Source of the DNA: Glycomyces algeriensis
GTDB lineage: Bacteria; Actinomycetota; Actinomycetes; Mycobacteriales; Micromonosporaceae
NCBI RefSeq assembly: GCF_027622855.1
Contig: NZ_JAPZVR010000004.1
Coordinates: 370,210-434,209, forward strand
DNA length: 64,000 nt
Reading direction: 5' to 3'
Shown: piece after piece, positions 8,524 to 17,072 of the stretch
How the letters are laid out: each line of letters begins with the position of its first letter
How positions within the stretch are numbered: position 1 is the stretch's first letter
Made by a program: the position numbers and the translations under genes
The notes under the pieces: model-generated
The model's input: the letters and a program-made list of their open reading frames with translations, nothing else
What the model was told of the DNA's origin: nothing
The model's database searches: none

Positions 8524-10062
8524 TCAGACGCCCAGGGCTCCTTCGGAAACCGGGACCGGGGCGGGGCCGATCAGCTCCTCGTACAGCTCCACGTAGGTGT
8601 GGACCTGGCGTTCCCACGTGTATTCGGCGAGGACGTCCGGGTCGCGGTAGGCGCTGCGGTAGGCGTCCGGATTCGCGAGGACCTTCTCGATCGCGACGAC
8701 GAGGCCGCCTATGTCGCCCGAGGCGAACACCTCGCCGTTGCCGATGCGCCGCACCTCCTCGGACAGGGTCTTCACGTCGGAGACGACGAGCGGCAGCCGT
8801 GCGTGGCTGTACTCGAAGAACTTGTTCGGCAGCGCGATCTCGTGGTTGATCGGACCGGACTGCATCGGGTGGATCCCGACGTCGGCGGTCGAGAGGAACC
8901 GCGGCAGGTCCGCGTAGTCGACGTACCCGCGAAAGTGCAGGCGGTCGGCGACGCCGAGCGCCGTTCCCAGGCTGATGAGCGACTTCACGTACGGATGGTT
9001 GGGGCGGTTGACCAGGAACGCGACATGGAAGCCGGGGATGCGGGCCGCGGCCTCGATGATCCATTCGATCTTGCGTTCCGGTGCGGCCCAGCCGGAGTAG
9101 ACGCCGAGCGGCGTGTCGGCACCGAGTCCGCAGGCGCTGCGGATGTCGCCGGGGTCCGGGCGCGAGTAGTCCGGGGTCAGCGGTGCGTTGAGCACGACCG
9201 CGGGCGTTCGGTCGAGGCCGTGGTGCTCGCGCAGCAGCTCCGCGAGCGGCTCGGACACCGTGACGATCGCGTCCGCGCCGGGCAGGTAGCGGCGTTCGTA
9301 GCGGACCAGGGACTCGAAGCGGTCGGCCGGGAGGGTGTCGCACCCGGGCACGAACTCGTGCGCGTCGTACAGCAGCTTGACGGTGCGGCCGGAGCGGCGG
9401 ATGCGGGCGGCGGCGCGGGCGCAGATCCCGATCGGGTGCATGTCGTGGGCGTGGATGAGGTCCGGCTCGAGCCGGATGATCTCCGGCTGCAGGGCGAGTT
9501 CGATGCGGACGGCGTCGATGTCGAGGCGGCGCCACACCCGGTCGCCGAGCAGCAGGGTCCACCAGCCGCGTTCGAAGCGGTCGATGCGGCCGTCGTCGCG
9601 GGCGGCATAGGAGTCGCGGGCCCTGGTCTGGCCGATGCGGCGGCCGATCCAGAACCGCTGGACCTTCCGGGCGAGGCGGCGCACGTGCCGGGGCGGGCGC
9701 AGCAGCCCGTCGCGGCCCTGGCCGCGCTCGTCGTCGATCGCCTCGAGTTCGATGCGCTCGGCCTTGATCCGGGTGTCGCCGTGCTTGATGCGGGCGGTGT
9801 CGCCGTAGGCGAGCGGGTAGCGGAGCGCGGCGAGGCGGCGGCGGAGGTTCTTGGGCGGGTCCATCTTGGGGACGGGGATCTTGTGATAAGTCGCGTCGCC
9901 GTGCCGGTAGTGCTCCTGCCTGCCGGACACGGAAAGGCCGACGAGGTGGACGTCCCAGCCGGCCTCGCTCATCGACTGGGCCGACTTCTGCACCCGGGAG
10001 TCGCCGTCGATGCGGTTGGCGACGACCATGACCACGCGCCCAGGGGCGGAGGCTGCGTTCAT
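8524..10062 (-). CDS. Glycosyltransferase (GT4-like)
   Basis: A 512-residue GT-B enzyme. I start it at 10062 (MNAASAPGRVVMVVANRID) because GGAAGGA precedes that ATG at a sensible distance; upstream in-frame ATGs exist to 10143 but lie over the promoter. Features match the paralogue at 4879-6396: DSRVQK near the N-terminus, a basic helical insert, LIHAHDMHPIG, LLYDAHEFVPG, VTVSEPLAELL and the donor block EIALPNKFFEYSHARLPLV. It is a single-gene unit facing the epimerase, with its own promoter at 10124-10152 inside the shared repeat. It is probably a sugar transferase for the same polymer as the 1194-6396 operon; substrate unknown. Confidence 0.87.
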   Translation of the reverse strand: MNAASAPGRVVMVVANRIDGDSRVQKSAQSMSEAGWDVHLVGLSVSGRQEHYRHGDATYHKIPVPKMDPPKNLRRRLAALRYPLAYGDTARIKHGDTRIKAERIELEAIDDERGQGRDGLLRPPRHVRRLARKVQRFWIGRRIGQTRARDSYAARDDGRIDRFERGWWTLLLGDRVWRRLDIDAVRIELALQPEIIRLEPDLIHAHDMHPIGICARAAARIRRSGRTVKLLYDAHEFVPGCDTLPADRFESLVRYERRYLPGADAIVTVSEPLAELLREHHGLDRTPAVVLNAPLTPDYSRPDPGDIRSACGLGADTPLGVYSGWAAPERKIEWIIEAAARIPGFHVAFLVNRPNHPYVKSLISLGTALGVADRLHFRGYVDYADLPRFLSTADVGIHPMQSGPINHEIALPNKFFEYSHARLPLVVSDVKTLSEEVRRIGNGEVFASGDIGGLVVAIEKVLANPDAYRSAYRDPDVLAEYTWERQVHTYVELYEELIGPAPVPVSEGALGV

Positions 10063-10123
10063 ATCGGGGACGGTCCTTCCAGATTCCCGTCGGCCGGCGA
10101 AAACGGCCGCTGCTCGAGACTGC

Positions 10124-10152
10124 ATAGTACGGAACGAGGTCATTCACCTTTC
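10124..10152 (-). promoter_or_regulatory. Promoter of the 8524-10062 glycosyltransferase
   Basis: Minus-strand GAAAGG (10152-10147), 17-base spacer ending in CCG, then TACTAT (10129-10124), 61 bases before the start. Same -35 hexamer, spacer length, CCG preceding the -10 and upstream bases as the promoter at 6449-6477. Confidence 0.6.
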
Positions 10153-10180
10153 GTTGTCCCGCAGTTGTCCTCGAATGCAG
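10143..10180. repeat. Third copy of the glycosyltransferase-promoter repeat
   Basis: TTCACCTTTCGTTGTCCCGC then AGTTG-CC, followed by a TGCAG match, is almost identical to copy A at 6468. It lies at the same distance from a paralogous gene, so it may be a conserved regulatory module or a relic of the gene duplication. Confidence 0.7.
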
Positions 10181-10219
10181 CATGGGGAAATTCGCGATTC
10201 ATTTCGATTCCCATTGAAG

Positions 10220-10237
10220 CCGCAATTGCAATTGCGG
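10220..10237. promoter_or_regulatory. 18-base perfect palindrome, candidate operator
   Basis: CCGCAATTG followed directly by CAATTGCGG. It sits 158 bases upstream of the leftward start and 197 bases upstream of the rightward start. The AT core in such GC-rich DNA suggests a dimeric regulator site; no regulator gene is adjacent. Confidence 0.4.
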
Positions 10238-10433
10238 ATCGCCCTATGCGGGGTCCGTCCGCATTCGACGCAGGCGTGGTCGTCCGAGACCCGGCCCGGT
10301 AGGCCCCGGCCCGAGCTCCTGCGGCACCGCCCGGACCGCATTCGCAGTCGTCAAGGCCGTCCCCCGGCGGCTTACCAGACCGGGAGGTCCACTTAACGTT
10401 CTTCATCCAGACAGCTCAGAGCCCTTTCGCACC

Positions 10434-11846
10434 ATGCTAACGTCCACTACCATGTCAGCCTTCGCAACATCCGGGCCCGCTCGGCACGACAGGGCACCCG
10501 GACCGGGGCGCGGTGAGCAGCGCCCCCATCTGATCTATCTCGCGATCGGGTTCCCCCCGGCCGCGAAGAGCTGCGCCTATCGGATGCGTGAGACCGCCAA
10601 CCAGTTCGCCGCCCAGGGCTGGGACGTCACGGTCGTCACCATCGAGGACGAGTCCTGGAAACTGGAGTCGGGCCTCGACCACACCCTCTCCGAGAAGGTC
10701 GACCCGAGAATCGCGATCGTCAAGCTCCCGCTGCGGCGCGAAGACCTGGAGACCGACATCCGCCGCTACGGCGAGCGGCGGGCCCTCACCCCCGCGAAGT
10801 GGGTCAGGTCGCTGCGCGACCGCCAGCAGGAGACCTTCCCCGAGATGAACTTCGGCGATTGGCGCGGCGCGCTCGAGGACGCGGTCCTGCGCATCCACAA
10901 GGACAAGCCGGCCGACCTGGTGCTCGCCACCTGCGTCCCGTACACCAACCTCGCCGCGGCCTGGCGGCTGTGGGAAGAGGCGCACGTCCCCTACGCCGTC
11001 GACTTCCGGGACGGCTGGTCGATCGACGTGATCGACGGTCGCGAAGCCTTCACCCGCGACTCCGAGAACGGCCGCTGGGAGGAGCGCGTCCTCGGCTCCG
11101 CGACCAGCCTGTGGGTGGTCAACGACCCGATCGCCGAGCACTACCGCGCCCGCTACCCGGAGCTGGCCGACCGCGTGCACGTCGTCCGCAACGGCTACGA
11201 CGTGGACAGCGCCCCCGGCCGGGCGCACAGCCCCGACCCCGAGTCGGGCCTGGTCTTCGGCTATCTCGGCACGGTCAACTTCTCCACCGAGCACCTGGGC
11301 GCCGTCCTCGACGGCTGGCGGGCGGCCCGCAAACGCGAACCGCTGCTGGCCAACGCCCGCTTCGAGGTCCGCGGCCACATCGGCCACGGCTCCGTCCGCG
11401 GCGCCAGCCCGCAGGTCGAACTGCTGCGCGACGCCGAGGCGGACGGGGTCACCTACGGCGGCCCGGTCGCCAAAGCCGACGTCGCCGCCACCTACGCCCG
11501 GTGGGACGCCCTGGTGCTCATCCTCATCGGCGGCCGCTACGTGACCTCCGGCAAGGTCTACGAGTACATGGCGACGGGCCTGCCGATCGTGTCCGCGCAC
11601 GCCATCGACCACGACGCTTCGAACGTCCTCAAGGGGCACCCGCTCTGGACCGGACCGCGCGGCATCGACTGGGAGGCCCTGGCCGACGCGTTCGTCGAGG
11701 CCGCTCACCTGGCCGTCGAGTCCACCCCTGAGCAGCACGCGAAGGCGATGACCCACGCCGACCGGTTCACGCGTGAGATCATCATGTCCGCGGCCGTGAA
11801 GAAGCTGGTCAGCGAGATGCCCGCCAGGAAAGGCGACTCCCAGTGA
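10434..11846 (+). CDS. GT-B glycosyltransferase (GT4-like)
   Basis: A 470-residue enzyme paralogous to the one at 1820-3157. Shared blocks are FPPA near the N-terminus, VDPRIAIV, YAVDFRDGWS, VRNGYDVD and the donor site YVTSGKVYEYMATGLPIVS. Either ATG 10434 or ATG 10452 (MSAFATSG) could be used; neither has a good ribosome site and the first 30 residues look disordered. The stop overlaps the next gene's GTG by four bases (GTGA), so the two glycosyltransferases are coupled. Expected to act in the cytoplasm on the polymer made by this locus; the sugar is unknown. Confidence 0.86.
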   Translation: MLTSTTMSAFATSGPARHDRAPGPGRGEQRPHLIYLAIGFPPAAKSCAYRMRETANQFAAQGWDVTVVTIEDESWKLESGLDHTLSEKVDPRIAIVKLPLRREDLETDIRRYGERRALTPAKWVRSLRDRQQETFPEMNFGDWRGALEDAVLRIHKDKPADLVLATCVPYTNLAAAWRLWEEAHVPYAVDFRDGWSIDVIDGREAFTRDSENGRWEERVLGSATSLWVVNDPIAEHYRARYPELADRVHVVRNGYDVDSAPGRAHSPDPESGLVFGYLGTVNFSTEHLGAVLDGWRAARKREPLLANARFEVRGHIGHGSVRGASPQVELLRDAEADGVTYGGPVAKADVAATYARWDALVLILIGGRYVTSGKVYEYMATGLPIVSAHAIDHDASNVLKGHPLWTGPRGIDWEALADAFVEAAHLAVESTPEQHAKAMTHADRFTREIIMSAAVKKLVSEMPARKGDSQ

Positions 11847-13954
11847 TCGACGTGCTGTTCATCAGCGGCAAGACCGCACCGATCAGCGTCCTCGCCGACG
11901 CGGTGCGGACGCTCGGCGCCGAAGGCGCCCGCGTCTCCTACGCCGCCTCGGTCCCGGCCGCCTGGATCTCCGGGCAGCTGGTCGACATCGACTTCACCGA
12001 CACGCACCGGCTCTCGACCTACAACCGGCGGCGCAACGTGGAACTCCCCTTCGGGGAGCGGGTCTGGCTGCGCAGCCGCAAGGACCCGTGGCTGCGCGAC
12101 CATGCCCGCCAAGCCCACGTCCTCGTCGCCCTCGACGAGGGTGCGGTCTACACCGTCTGGCAGCTCGCCCACCGCAACCGCGCCGCGAAGGCCGTCTACG
12201 GCCTGGCCCCCGCGATCGACGCCGTGCGCGACCTCAACCAGCGCGAGGACGGCCCCGCCCGCCCCCGCGGCGCCTTCGCGCCCCCGCCGTCCGTCATCGC
12301 GCGCGACTTCGCCAAGACCATGCAGCGGCTGCCGGCCTCCACGGCACGCACCCTCACCGCCAAGCCCATCATGCGCTCGTCCATCGGCGCGCGCCTGTGG
12401 CGCCTGCCGCTGCGCGTTCCGGGCGTGCCCGCCTCGATCCGCGTCAAGACCGGGCTCCGGGTGAACGAGGCCATGAACTGGGCCGGCCGCCACAGCGGCG
12501 GGGCCTACGCCCTCGCGTTGACCGCTTCCAAGATCAAGGACCCGGCGATCAAGGCTGAGCTCCTCGACAAGGCCGTGACGCAGGAGATCAACCGGGGCAC
12601 CAACCCCAAGCACATGGCAGCGGCGGTGCAGGCGCTCCTCGCGCACGCGGACGGCCTCCAGGCCGCCGAGCGGTACGAGGAGGCCGCCCAGGCACTCCAG
12701 CGCGCCCTCTTCCTCGGCTTCCACCGGGTCGTCCACATCGACCAGCTCACTTCGCCGCTCGCCGACGACCCCGAGGCCTTCGTCAAGCGCTTCCACGGGT
12801 CGAACGCGATGCGCACGGTCATGACACCGCGCGGACGCGTCCGCCCGGCCGCACCGGCCCCGACCGACCGGCCACTGCGGCTGCTGGTCGCGACCAGCGC
12901 GAACGACAACTTCCTGCACCACATCCTCGACCGCTACCGCAACCACCACGGCGTCGAGGTCCGCTACCTGGACGTGGCGACGCAGCCCTCGCTCAAACGG
13001 ATCTCGTGGGCCGACAAGCGGATGATCATGGAGCGCATGGGCGGCGACGACGAATACGCCGAGCTGGTCGAAGACCTGCTGCGCCCCCACCTCGACTGGG
13101 CCGACACCGTGTTCCTCGACTGGTGCGTGGGCCCCGCCGCCATGCTGACCACTGTCGACCCGGGCGACACCCGGATCGTCGTCCGGCTGCACAGCTACGA
13201 GGCGTTCACCCGCTGGCCGCACCTGGTCGACTTCTCCCGCGTCGACGACCTCGTCTTCGTCGGCGACCACGTCCTGGACCTGACCACCGCCCTGGTGCCG
13301 CAGCTGCGCGGTCCGCAGGCGCCGCGGACGCAGGTGCTGTACAACGCGGTCGAGCTCAGCGAGTTCCCCCGCGCTAAGACCGACGAGGCCCGCTTCAGCC
13401 TCGGCCTCATCGGCGTCGGGCAGGTCGTGAAGGACCCGCTCTGGGCCGTGGCGGTGCTGCGCCTGCTCCGCGAAGAGGACGAGCGCTACCGCCTCGTGCT
13501 GGTGGGAGGCGACATGGACCCCAAGTCCAGTCGCGCCACCGCGAAGTACCGGAGCAAGATGGAGAAGGAGCTGGCCCCGCTCGCCAAGGCCGGTGCGGTG
13601 CTGCGGCTCGGCCCGACCGACGACGTCGCGGGCAAGCTCACCGAGGTCGGGTTCATGCTCAGCTCGTCAGTGCGTGAAAGCGCGCACCTGGGCCTCATGG
13701 AGGGCGCCGCCAGCGGCGCCGTCCCGGTGGTGCGGGACTGGCCGTTCTTCGCCGGCAAGGTCCACAGCGCCCGCACGGTGTACCCGGACAGCTGGGTCGC
13801 GGACACGCCGGAGGCGGCCGCCGAACGGATCCTGCGGATCAACGCCACCGAGGAGAGCTGGCGCCACAGTGCCAAGCTCGCCGCAGAGCACGCCCTGTCC
13901 ACCTGGGACTGGTCGGTGGTCAGCGCCGACTACGACCGGTTCTTCCTGGGTTAG
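11843..13954 (+). CDS. Large GT-B glycosyltransferase with long N-terminal extension
   Basis: A 703-residue protein from a GTG start overlapping the upstream stop (GTGA). Residues from about 340 to the end form a GT-B enzyme: LLVATSANDNFLHHIL opens it, VRLHSYEAF and VLYNAVEL follow, and a perfect EX7E motif (E-SAHLGLM-E, near residue 611) marks the donor site. The first 330 residues start with a Rossmann-like strand (IDVLFISGKTAPISVLADAV), carry a VLVALDEGAVYTVW strand and continue into a helical, TPR-like stretch (RYEEAAQALQRALFLG). The extension may be a degenerate second GT-B half or an acceptor-binding region. Ends at the hairpin 13969-13997. No membrane segments; substrate unknown. Confidence 0.8.
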   Translation: MIDVLFISGKTAPISVLADAVRTLGAEGARVSYAASVPAAWISGQLVDIDFTDTHRLSTYNRRRNVELPFGERVWLRSRKDPWLRDHARQAHVLVALDEGAVYTVWQLAHRNRAAKAVYGLAPAIDAVRDLNQREDGPARPRGAFAPPPSVIARDFAKTMQRLPASTARTLTAKPIMRSSIGARLWRLPLRVPGVPASIRVKTGLRVNEAMNWAGRHSGGAYALALTASKIKDPAIKAELLDKAVTQEINRGTNPKHMAAAVQALLAHADGLQAAERYEEAAQALQRALFLGFHRVVHIDQLTSPLADDPEAFVKRFHGSNAMRTVMTPRGRVRPAAPAPTDRPLRLLVATSANDNFLHHILDRYRNHHGVEVRYLDVATQPSLKRISWADKRMIMERMGGDDEYAELVEDLLRPHLDWADTVFLDWCVGPAAMLTTVDPGDTRIVVRLHSYEAFTRWPHLVDFSRVDDLVFVGDHVLDLTTALVPQLRGPQAPRTQVLYNAVELSEFPRAKTDEARFSLGLIGVGQVVKDPLWAVAVLRLLREEDERYRLVLVGGDMDPKSSRATAKYRSKMEKELAPLAKAGAVLRLGPTDDVAGKLTEVGFMLSSSVRESAHLGLMEGAASGAVPVVRDWPFFAGKVHSARTVYPDSWVADTPEAAAERILRINATEESWRHSAKLAAEHALSTWDWSVVSADYDRFFLG

Positions 13955-13968
13955 AGCGACGGAAAGCG

Positions 13969-13997
13969 AGAGCCCTCGGACGGTGTCCGGGGGCTCT
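13969..13997. terminator. Terminator hairpin
   Basis: 13-base arms (AGAGCCCTCGGAC / GTCCGGGGGCTCT, one T-G wobble) around a three-base loop. It starts 15 bases after the stop at 13954, between convergent genes. Confidence 0.75.
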
Positions 13998-14050
13998 GCC
14001 CATGTACGGGCCGGGGTCGCGGTGGAGAGCGGCGCGCGGCGATCTCACTG

Positions 14051-14851
14051 CTATGGGCGGGAGTCGAGCGCGTCGCGTGCGAACTTCAAGGACTCGTGCA
14101 GGTCCTCGGCCCGGCGGATCCGGTTGCCGGACTTGCGGGTCGAGACCTCCACGGTGATCGACCCGTCCCAGTCGGACGAGCCCAGGGAACCCAGCAGCTC
14201 CGCGCACGGCTGGGTGCCGCGGCCTGGGACGAGGTGCTGGTCCGACCCCGGCTCGGTGCCGTCGCACAAATGGATGTGCCTGAGGCCCTTGCCCATGCGC
14301 TCGGCCATCGCGAGCGCGTCGGCCCCTGAGGCCGCGCAGTGCGACAGGTCGAGCGTGTACGAGTCGTAGCCGTGCCGGGTCGGGTCCCAATGGGGGCGGT
14401 AGGGCACGAGGTTCCGCTTGCCGAGCTTGAGGGGGAACATGTTCTCCACCGCGATGGTCACGTGCGGGTAGCGGGCCCGGAGCCCCTCCAGGACCGTCGA
14501 GAACTTCGACGCGTACTCCTTCTGCCAGGAGAAGGGCGGGTGGATGACCACGGTGGGCGACTCGAGGTACTCGGCGGCCTGCACCGAGCGGCGCAGCCGT
14601 GTCCACGGGTCGGCGCTCCACACCCGCTGGGTGACCAGCAGGCATGGGGCGTGGACGGCGCCGATCTTGACGCCGTAGTGCTTGGCGAGGCTGGCCGCGG
14701 CGGACGGGTCCTGGGAGACTCGGTCGGTGAAGACCATCAGCTCCACGCCGTCGTAGCCGAGTTCAGCGGCGAGCTCGAAGCCCACCGCGGTGGGCTCCGG
14801 ATACACGGAGGTGGTCGACAGCAGAACCGGGACGGACTGGGTCACGGACAC
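14051..14851 (-). CDS. Sugar phosphate isomerase/epimerase-like TIM barrel (AP endonuclease 2 family)
   Basis: A 266-residue TIM-barrel protein of the xylose isomerase/endonuclease IV superfamily. Metal-ligand candidates sit at barrel strand ends: GYDGVELMVF (Glu), VHAPC, VVIHPPF (His), VAVEN-type IAVENMF (Glu), LDLSHCA (Asp/His), HIHLCDG (His, Asp) and ITVEVS (Glu). That set fits a divalent-metal isomerase, but substrates in the family vary widely (sugars, inositols, hydroxypyruvate). It faces away from the 14911 gene across a 59-base gap and converges on the upstream glycosyltransferase pair. It is not obviously part of the polymer pathway and may be an older chromosomal gene flanking it. 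Confidence 0.75.
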   Translation of the reverse strand: MSVTQSVPVLLSTTSVYPEPTAVGFELAAELGYDGVELMVFTDRVSQDPSAAASLAKHYGVKIGAVHAPCLLVTQRVWSADPWTRLRRSVQAAEYLESPTVVIHPPFSWQKEYASKFSTVLEGLRARYPHVTIAVENMFPLKLGKRNLVPYRPHWDPTRHGYDSYTLDLSHCAASGADALAMAERMGKGLRHIHLCDGTEPGSDQHLVPGRGTQPCAELLGSLGSSDWDGSITVEVSTRKSGNRIRRAEDLHESLKFARDALDSRP

Positions 14852-14910
14852 CAGGATACGCCGGGCCGTCGGTGCCGGGCGGACCGTATGGGGGCGGGTA
14901 CCGTTGACGG

Positions 14911-15723
14911 ATGACCGACGAGGTGGCCGCGGGCTTCGACCGCGAATGGGTGGAGTTCCTCGATCCCGCCGACGCCGACACGATGGTGCGGGCCGATTTG
15001 ACCTGGCTGGTCTCCAGGTGGGGCTGCATCTTCGGAAAGCATCCGGACGAGGGCGGGTGCCCGGGGATCGATGCGGACCAGCCGGCCGACGGCTGCTGCC
15101 TGCACGGCGCGTTCTACACCGACGAGGCCGACATCGCCCGGACCAAGCGGATCGTCAAGAAGCTCACACCCGAGACCTGGCAGCTGCACCGGCGGTGGAA
15201 GGACACCATCGTCGACGACACCCTCGAGAACGACGAGGGCGAAGAGGAGCCGGCGAAGAAGACCGCGGTCGTCGACGGCGCGTGCGTCTTCCACAACCGC
15301 GAGGGCTTCCCCACCGGCGCGGGCTGCGCCCTCCACCAGCAGGCGATGCGCGACGGCGTCCACCCCATGGAGTACAAGCCCGAGGTGTGCTGGCAGCTGC
15401 CGGTGAAGCGCGACTTCAAGACCGAGCACCGCGCCGACGGCACCGAGGTGTCGGTCACGCTCATCACCGAGTTCGACCGGGCCTCGTGGGGCCCGGGCGG
15501 GCACGACTTCGACTGGTGGTGCACCGGGTCGCCCTTGGCGCACACCGCCGCCGAACCGGTGTACCTGTCGTACGCGGTCGAGCTGACCGAGCTGCTCGGC
15601 CCGTTGGCCTACGAGAAGCTCGCCGACCTGTGCGCCGAACGCCAGAAGCGCGGGATGATCGCCCCGCACCCGGCCACCGCCGCGGTGCCGCTGGGCCTGC
15701 CCGCCCGCCGCCAGCGCTCGTGA
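14911..15723 (+). CDS. Cysteine-rich protein, YkgJ/FliB-DUF3109-like metal-binding
   Basis: A 270-residue cytoplasmic protein with about ten cysteines in spaced clusters: GGCPG and DGCCLHG in the first third, GACVFH and GAGCALH in the middle, then KPEVCWQLP and WWCTG. The pattern Cys...Cys-x-Leu-His...Pro-x-x-Cys-x-x-x-Pro resembles the CxxxCxxCC (YkgJ/FliB) and DUF3109 families, which bind metal or an iron-sulphur cluster; biochemical role not known for this type. An acidic low-complexity patch (ENDEGEEEPAKK) lies near residue 110. It is a single-gene unit ended by a perfect hairpin at 15727-15761. Confidence 0.6.
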   Translation: MTDEVAAGFDREWVEFLDPADADTMVRADLTWLVSRWGCIFGKHPDEGGCPGIDADQPADGCCLHGAFYTDEADIARTKRIVKKLTPETWQLHRRWKDTIVDDTLENDEGEEEPAKKTAVVDGACVFHNREGFPTGAGCALHQQAMRDGVHPMEYKPEVCWQLPVKRDFKTEHRADGTEVSVTLITEFDRASWGPGGHDFDWWCTGSPLAHTAAEPVYLSYAVELTELLGPLAYEKLADLCAERQKRGMIAPHPATAAVPLGLPARRQRS

Positions 15724-15726
15724 ACG

Positions 15727-15761
15727 ACTGCGGACCCGGCCCGATGGGCCGGGTCCGCAGT
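15727..15761. terminator. Bidirectional terminator hairpin
   Basis: Perfect 16-base arms (ACTGCGGACCCGGCCC and complement) with loop GAT. It lies exactly between the convergent stops at 15723 and 15769. Confidence 0.88.
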
Positions 15762-15768
15762 GCAACGG

Positions 15769-17052
15769 CTATTCGCCGATCACGATGTGGCGCACGCCCG
15801 CCCAGCGCGCCGGGTCCGTGGTGCGCCGCCCGTCCAGGAACACCGTCACGTCAGGCAGGTCCGCCGACGACAGCTTCCGGTATTCGGCGTGGTCGGCCTG
15901 CAGGACGGCCGCGGTGACGGTCTCTCCCCGATGCGCCGGCAGACCCTCGTGCTCAAGCTCCTCGACGGTGTACATCGGGTCGGTCACGTACGGGACCGCG
16001 CCTTTCTCGCGCAGTGACGCCACGAGCGGGAACACACCGGAGAACGCGGTCTCCTTGACACCGCCGCGGTAGGCCGCGCCGAGGATCAGCACCGGTACGC
16101 CCGCGAGGTCGCCCGCGGCGGCCGCGAGGAGGTCGACCGCGTACGACGGCATCGCCGCGTTGGCCTCGCGGGCCGCGCGGACCACGGTGGCCTCGGGGTC
16201 GTTCCACAGGTACATCTGCGGGTAGATCGGAATGCAGTGGCCGCCGACGGCGATGCCGGGTCGGTGGATGTGGCTGTAGGGCTGGGAGTTGCAGGCCTCG
16301 ATGACCTTCATGACGTCCAGGCCCTGCTTGTCGGCGAAGCGCGCGAACTGGTTCGCGAGACCGATGTTGACGTCCCGGTAGGTCGTCTCGGCGAGCTTCG
16401 CCATCTCGGAGGCCTCGGCGGAACCCAGGTCCCACACCCCGTTGGGGCGCGGCAGGTCGTCGCGCTCGTCGAAGTCGAGGACCGACTCGTAGAACGCGAC
16501 CCCGGCCTTCGCGGAGGCCTCGTCGACGCCGCCGACGAGCTTGGGATAGCGGCGCAGGTCCTCGAAGACCCGGCCGGTCAGGACCCGCTCGGGGCTGAAC
16601 ACGAGGTGGAAGTCGTGGCCGGCGCGCAGGCCCGAACCGGCCTCCAGCATCGGCGCCCACCGCTCGCGGGTGGTGCCGACGGGCAGTGTCGTCTCGTACG
16701 AGACGAGCGTGCCGGGCTTGAGCCCTTTCGCGACCGCCTTCGTCGCCGAGTCCATCCAGCCGAAGTCGGGGGTGCCGTCGGCGTCTACGAACAGCGGCAC
16801 CACGATGACCACGGCCTCCGAGGCCGCGACTGCGGCGGCGGTGTCGGTGGTGGCCTCCAGGGTCCCGGCCGCGACGGCGGCCGCGAGCTTCTCGCCGAGC
16901 AGGTGCTCGCCGGGGAACGGCTCGGTCCCGGCGTTGACGAGGTCGACCGTGGCGGCGTTGACGTCCGCCCCGATGACCTTGTGGCCCTTGGACGAGAACT
17001 GGACGGCCAGCGGCAGCCCGATCTTCCCCAGGGCGACGACGCAGATGTTCAC
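15769..17052 (-). CDS. UDP-N-acetyl-hexosamine 6-dehydrogenase (WbpA/WecC-like)
   Basis: A 427-residue NAD-dependent dehydrogenase that oxidises C6 of a UDP-amino sugar to the uronic acid. It opens with the Rossmann motif VALGKIGLPLA. The UDP-sugar dehydrogenase middle domain contains AKLAETTYRDVNIGLANQF and the catalytic cysteine in AVGGHCIPIYP. The C-terminal domain ends with GAAYRGGVKE. The start is a GTG at 17052 (VNICVVALG) with GGGAG seven bases upstream; the frame stays open far upstream but over the neighbouring gene. It lies 20 bases downstream of the oxidoreductase gene. With WbpB-, WbpE-, WbpD- and WbpI-type neighbours the likely substrate is UDP-GlcNAc, although UDP-ManNAc (WecC) cannot be excluded. 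Confidence 0.87.
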   Translation of the reverse strand: MNICVVALGKIGLPLAVQFSSKGHKVIGADVNAATVDLVNAGTEPFPGEHLLGEKLAAAVAAGTLEATTDTAAAVAASEAVVIVVPLFVDADGTPDFGWMDSATKAVAKGLKPGTLVSYETTLPVGTTRERWAPMLEAGSGLRAGHDFHLVFSPERVLTGRVFEDLRRYPKLVGGVDEASAKAGVAFYESVLDFDERDDLPRPNGVWDLGSAEASEMAKLAETTYRDVNIGLANQFARFADKQGLDVMKVIEACNSQPYSHIHRPGIAVGGHCIPIYPQMYLWNDPEATVVRAAREANAAMPSYAVDLLAAAAGDLAGVPVLILGAAYRGGVKETAFSGVFPLVASLREKGAVPYVTDPMYTVEELEHEGLPAHRGETVTAAVLQADHAEYRKLSSADLPDVTVFLDGRRTTDPARWAGVRHIVIGE

Positions 17053-17072
17053 AGGTGTTCTCCCGAGGAGGT

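Larger units (their letters stand above)
10063..10433. other. Divergent regulatory region between two glycosyltransferase genes
   Basis: A 371-base gene-free stretch, noticeably AT-richer between 10180 and 10240. It contains the leftward promoter (10124-10152), the third copy of the shared repeat (from 10143) and an 18-base perfect palindrome (10220-10237). A clear rightward promoter was not found. Confidence 0.6.

Noticed and set aside
15727-15761. Attenuator or riboswitch
   Set aside because: It lies between two stop codons of convergent genes, so a terminator is the sufficient explanation.
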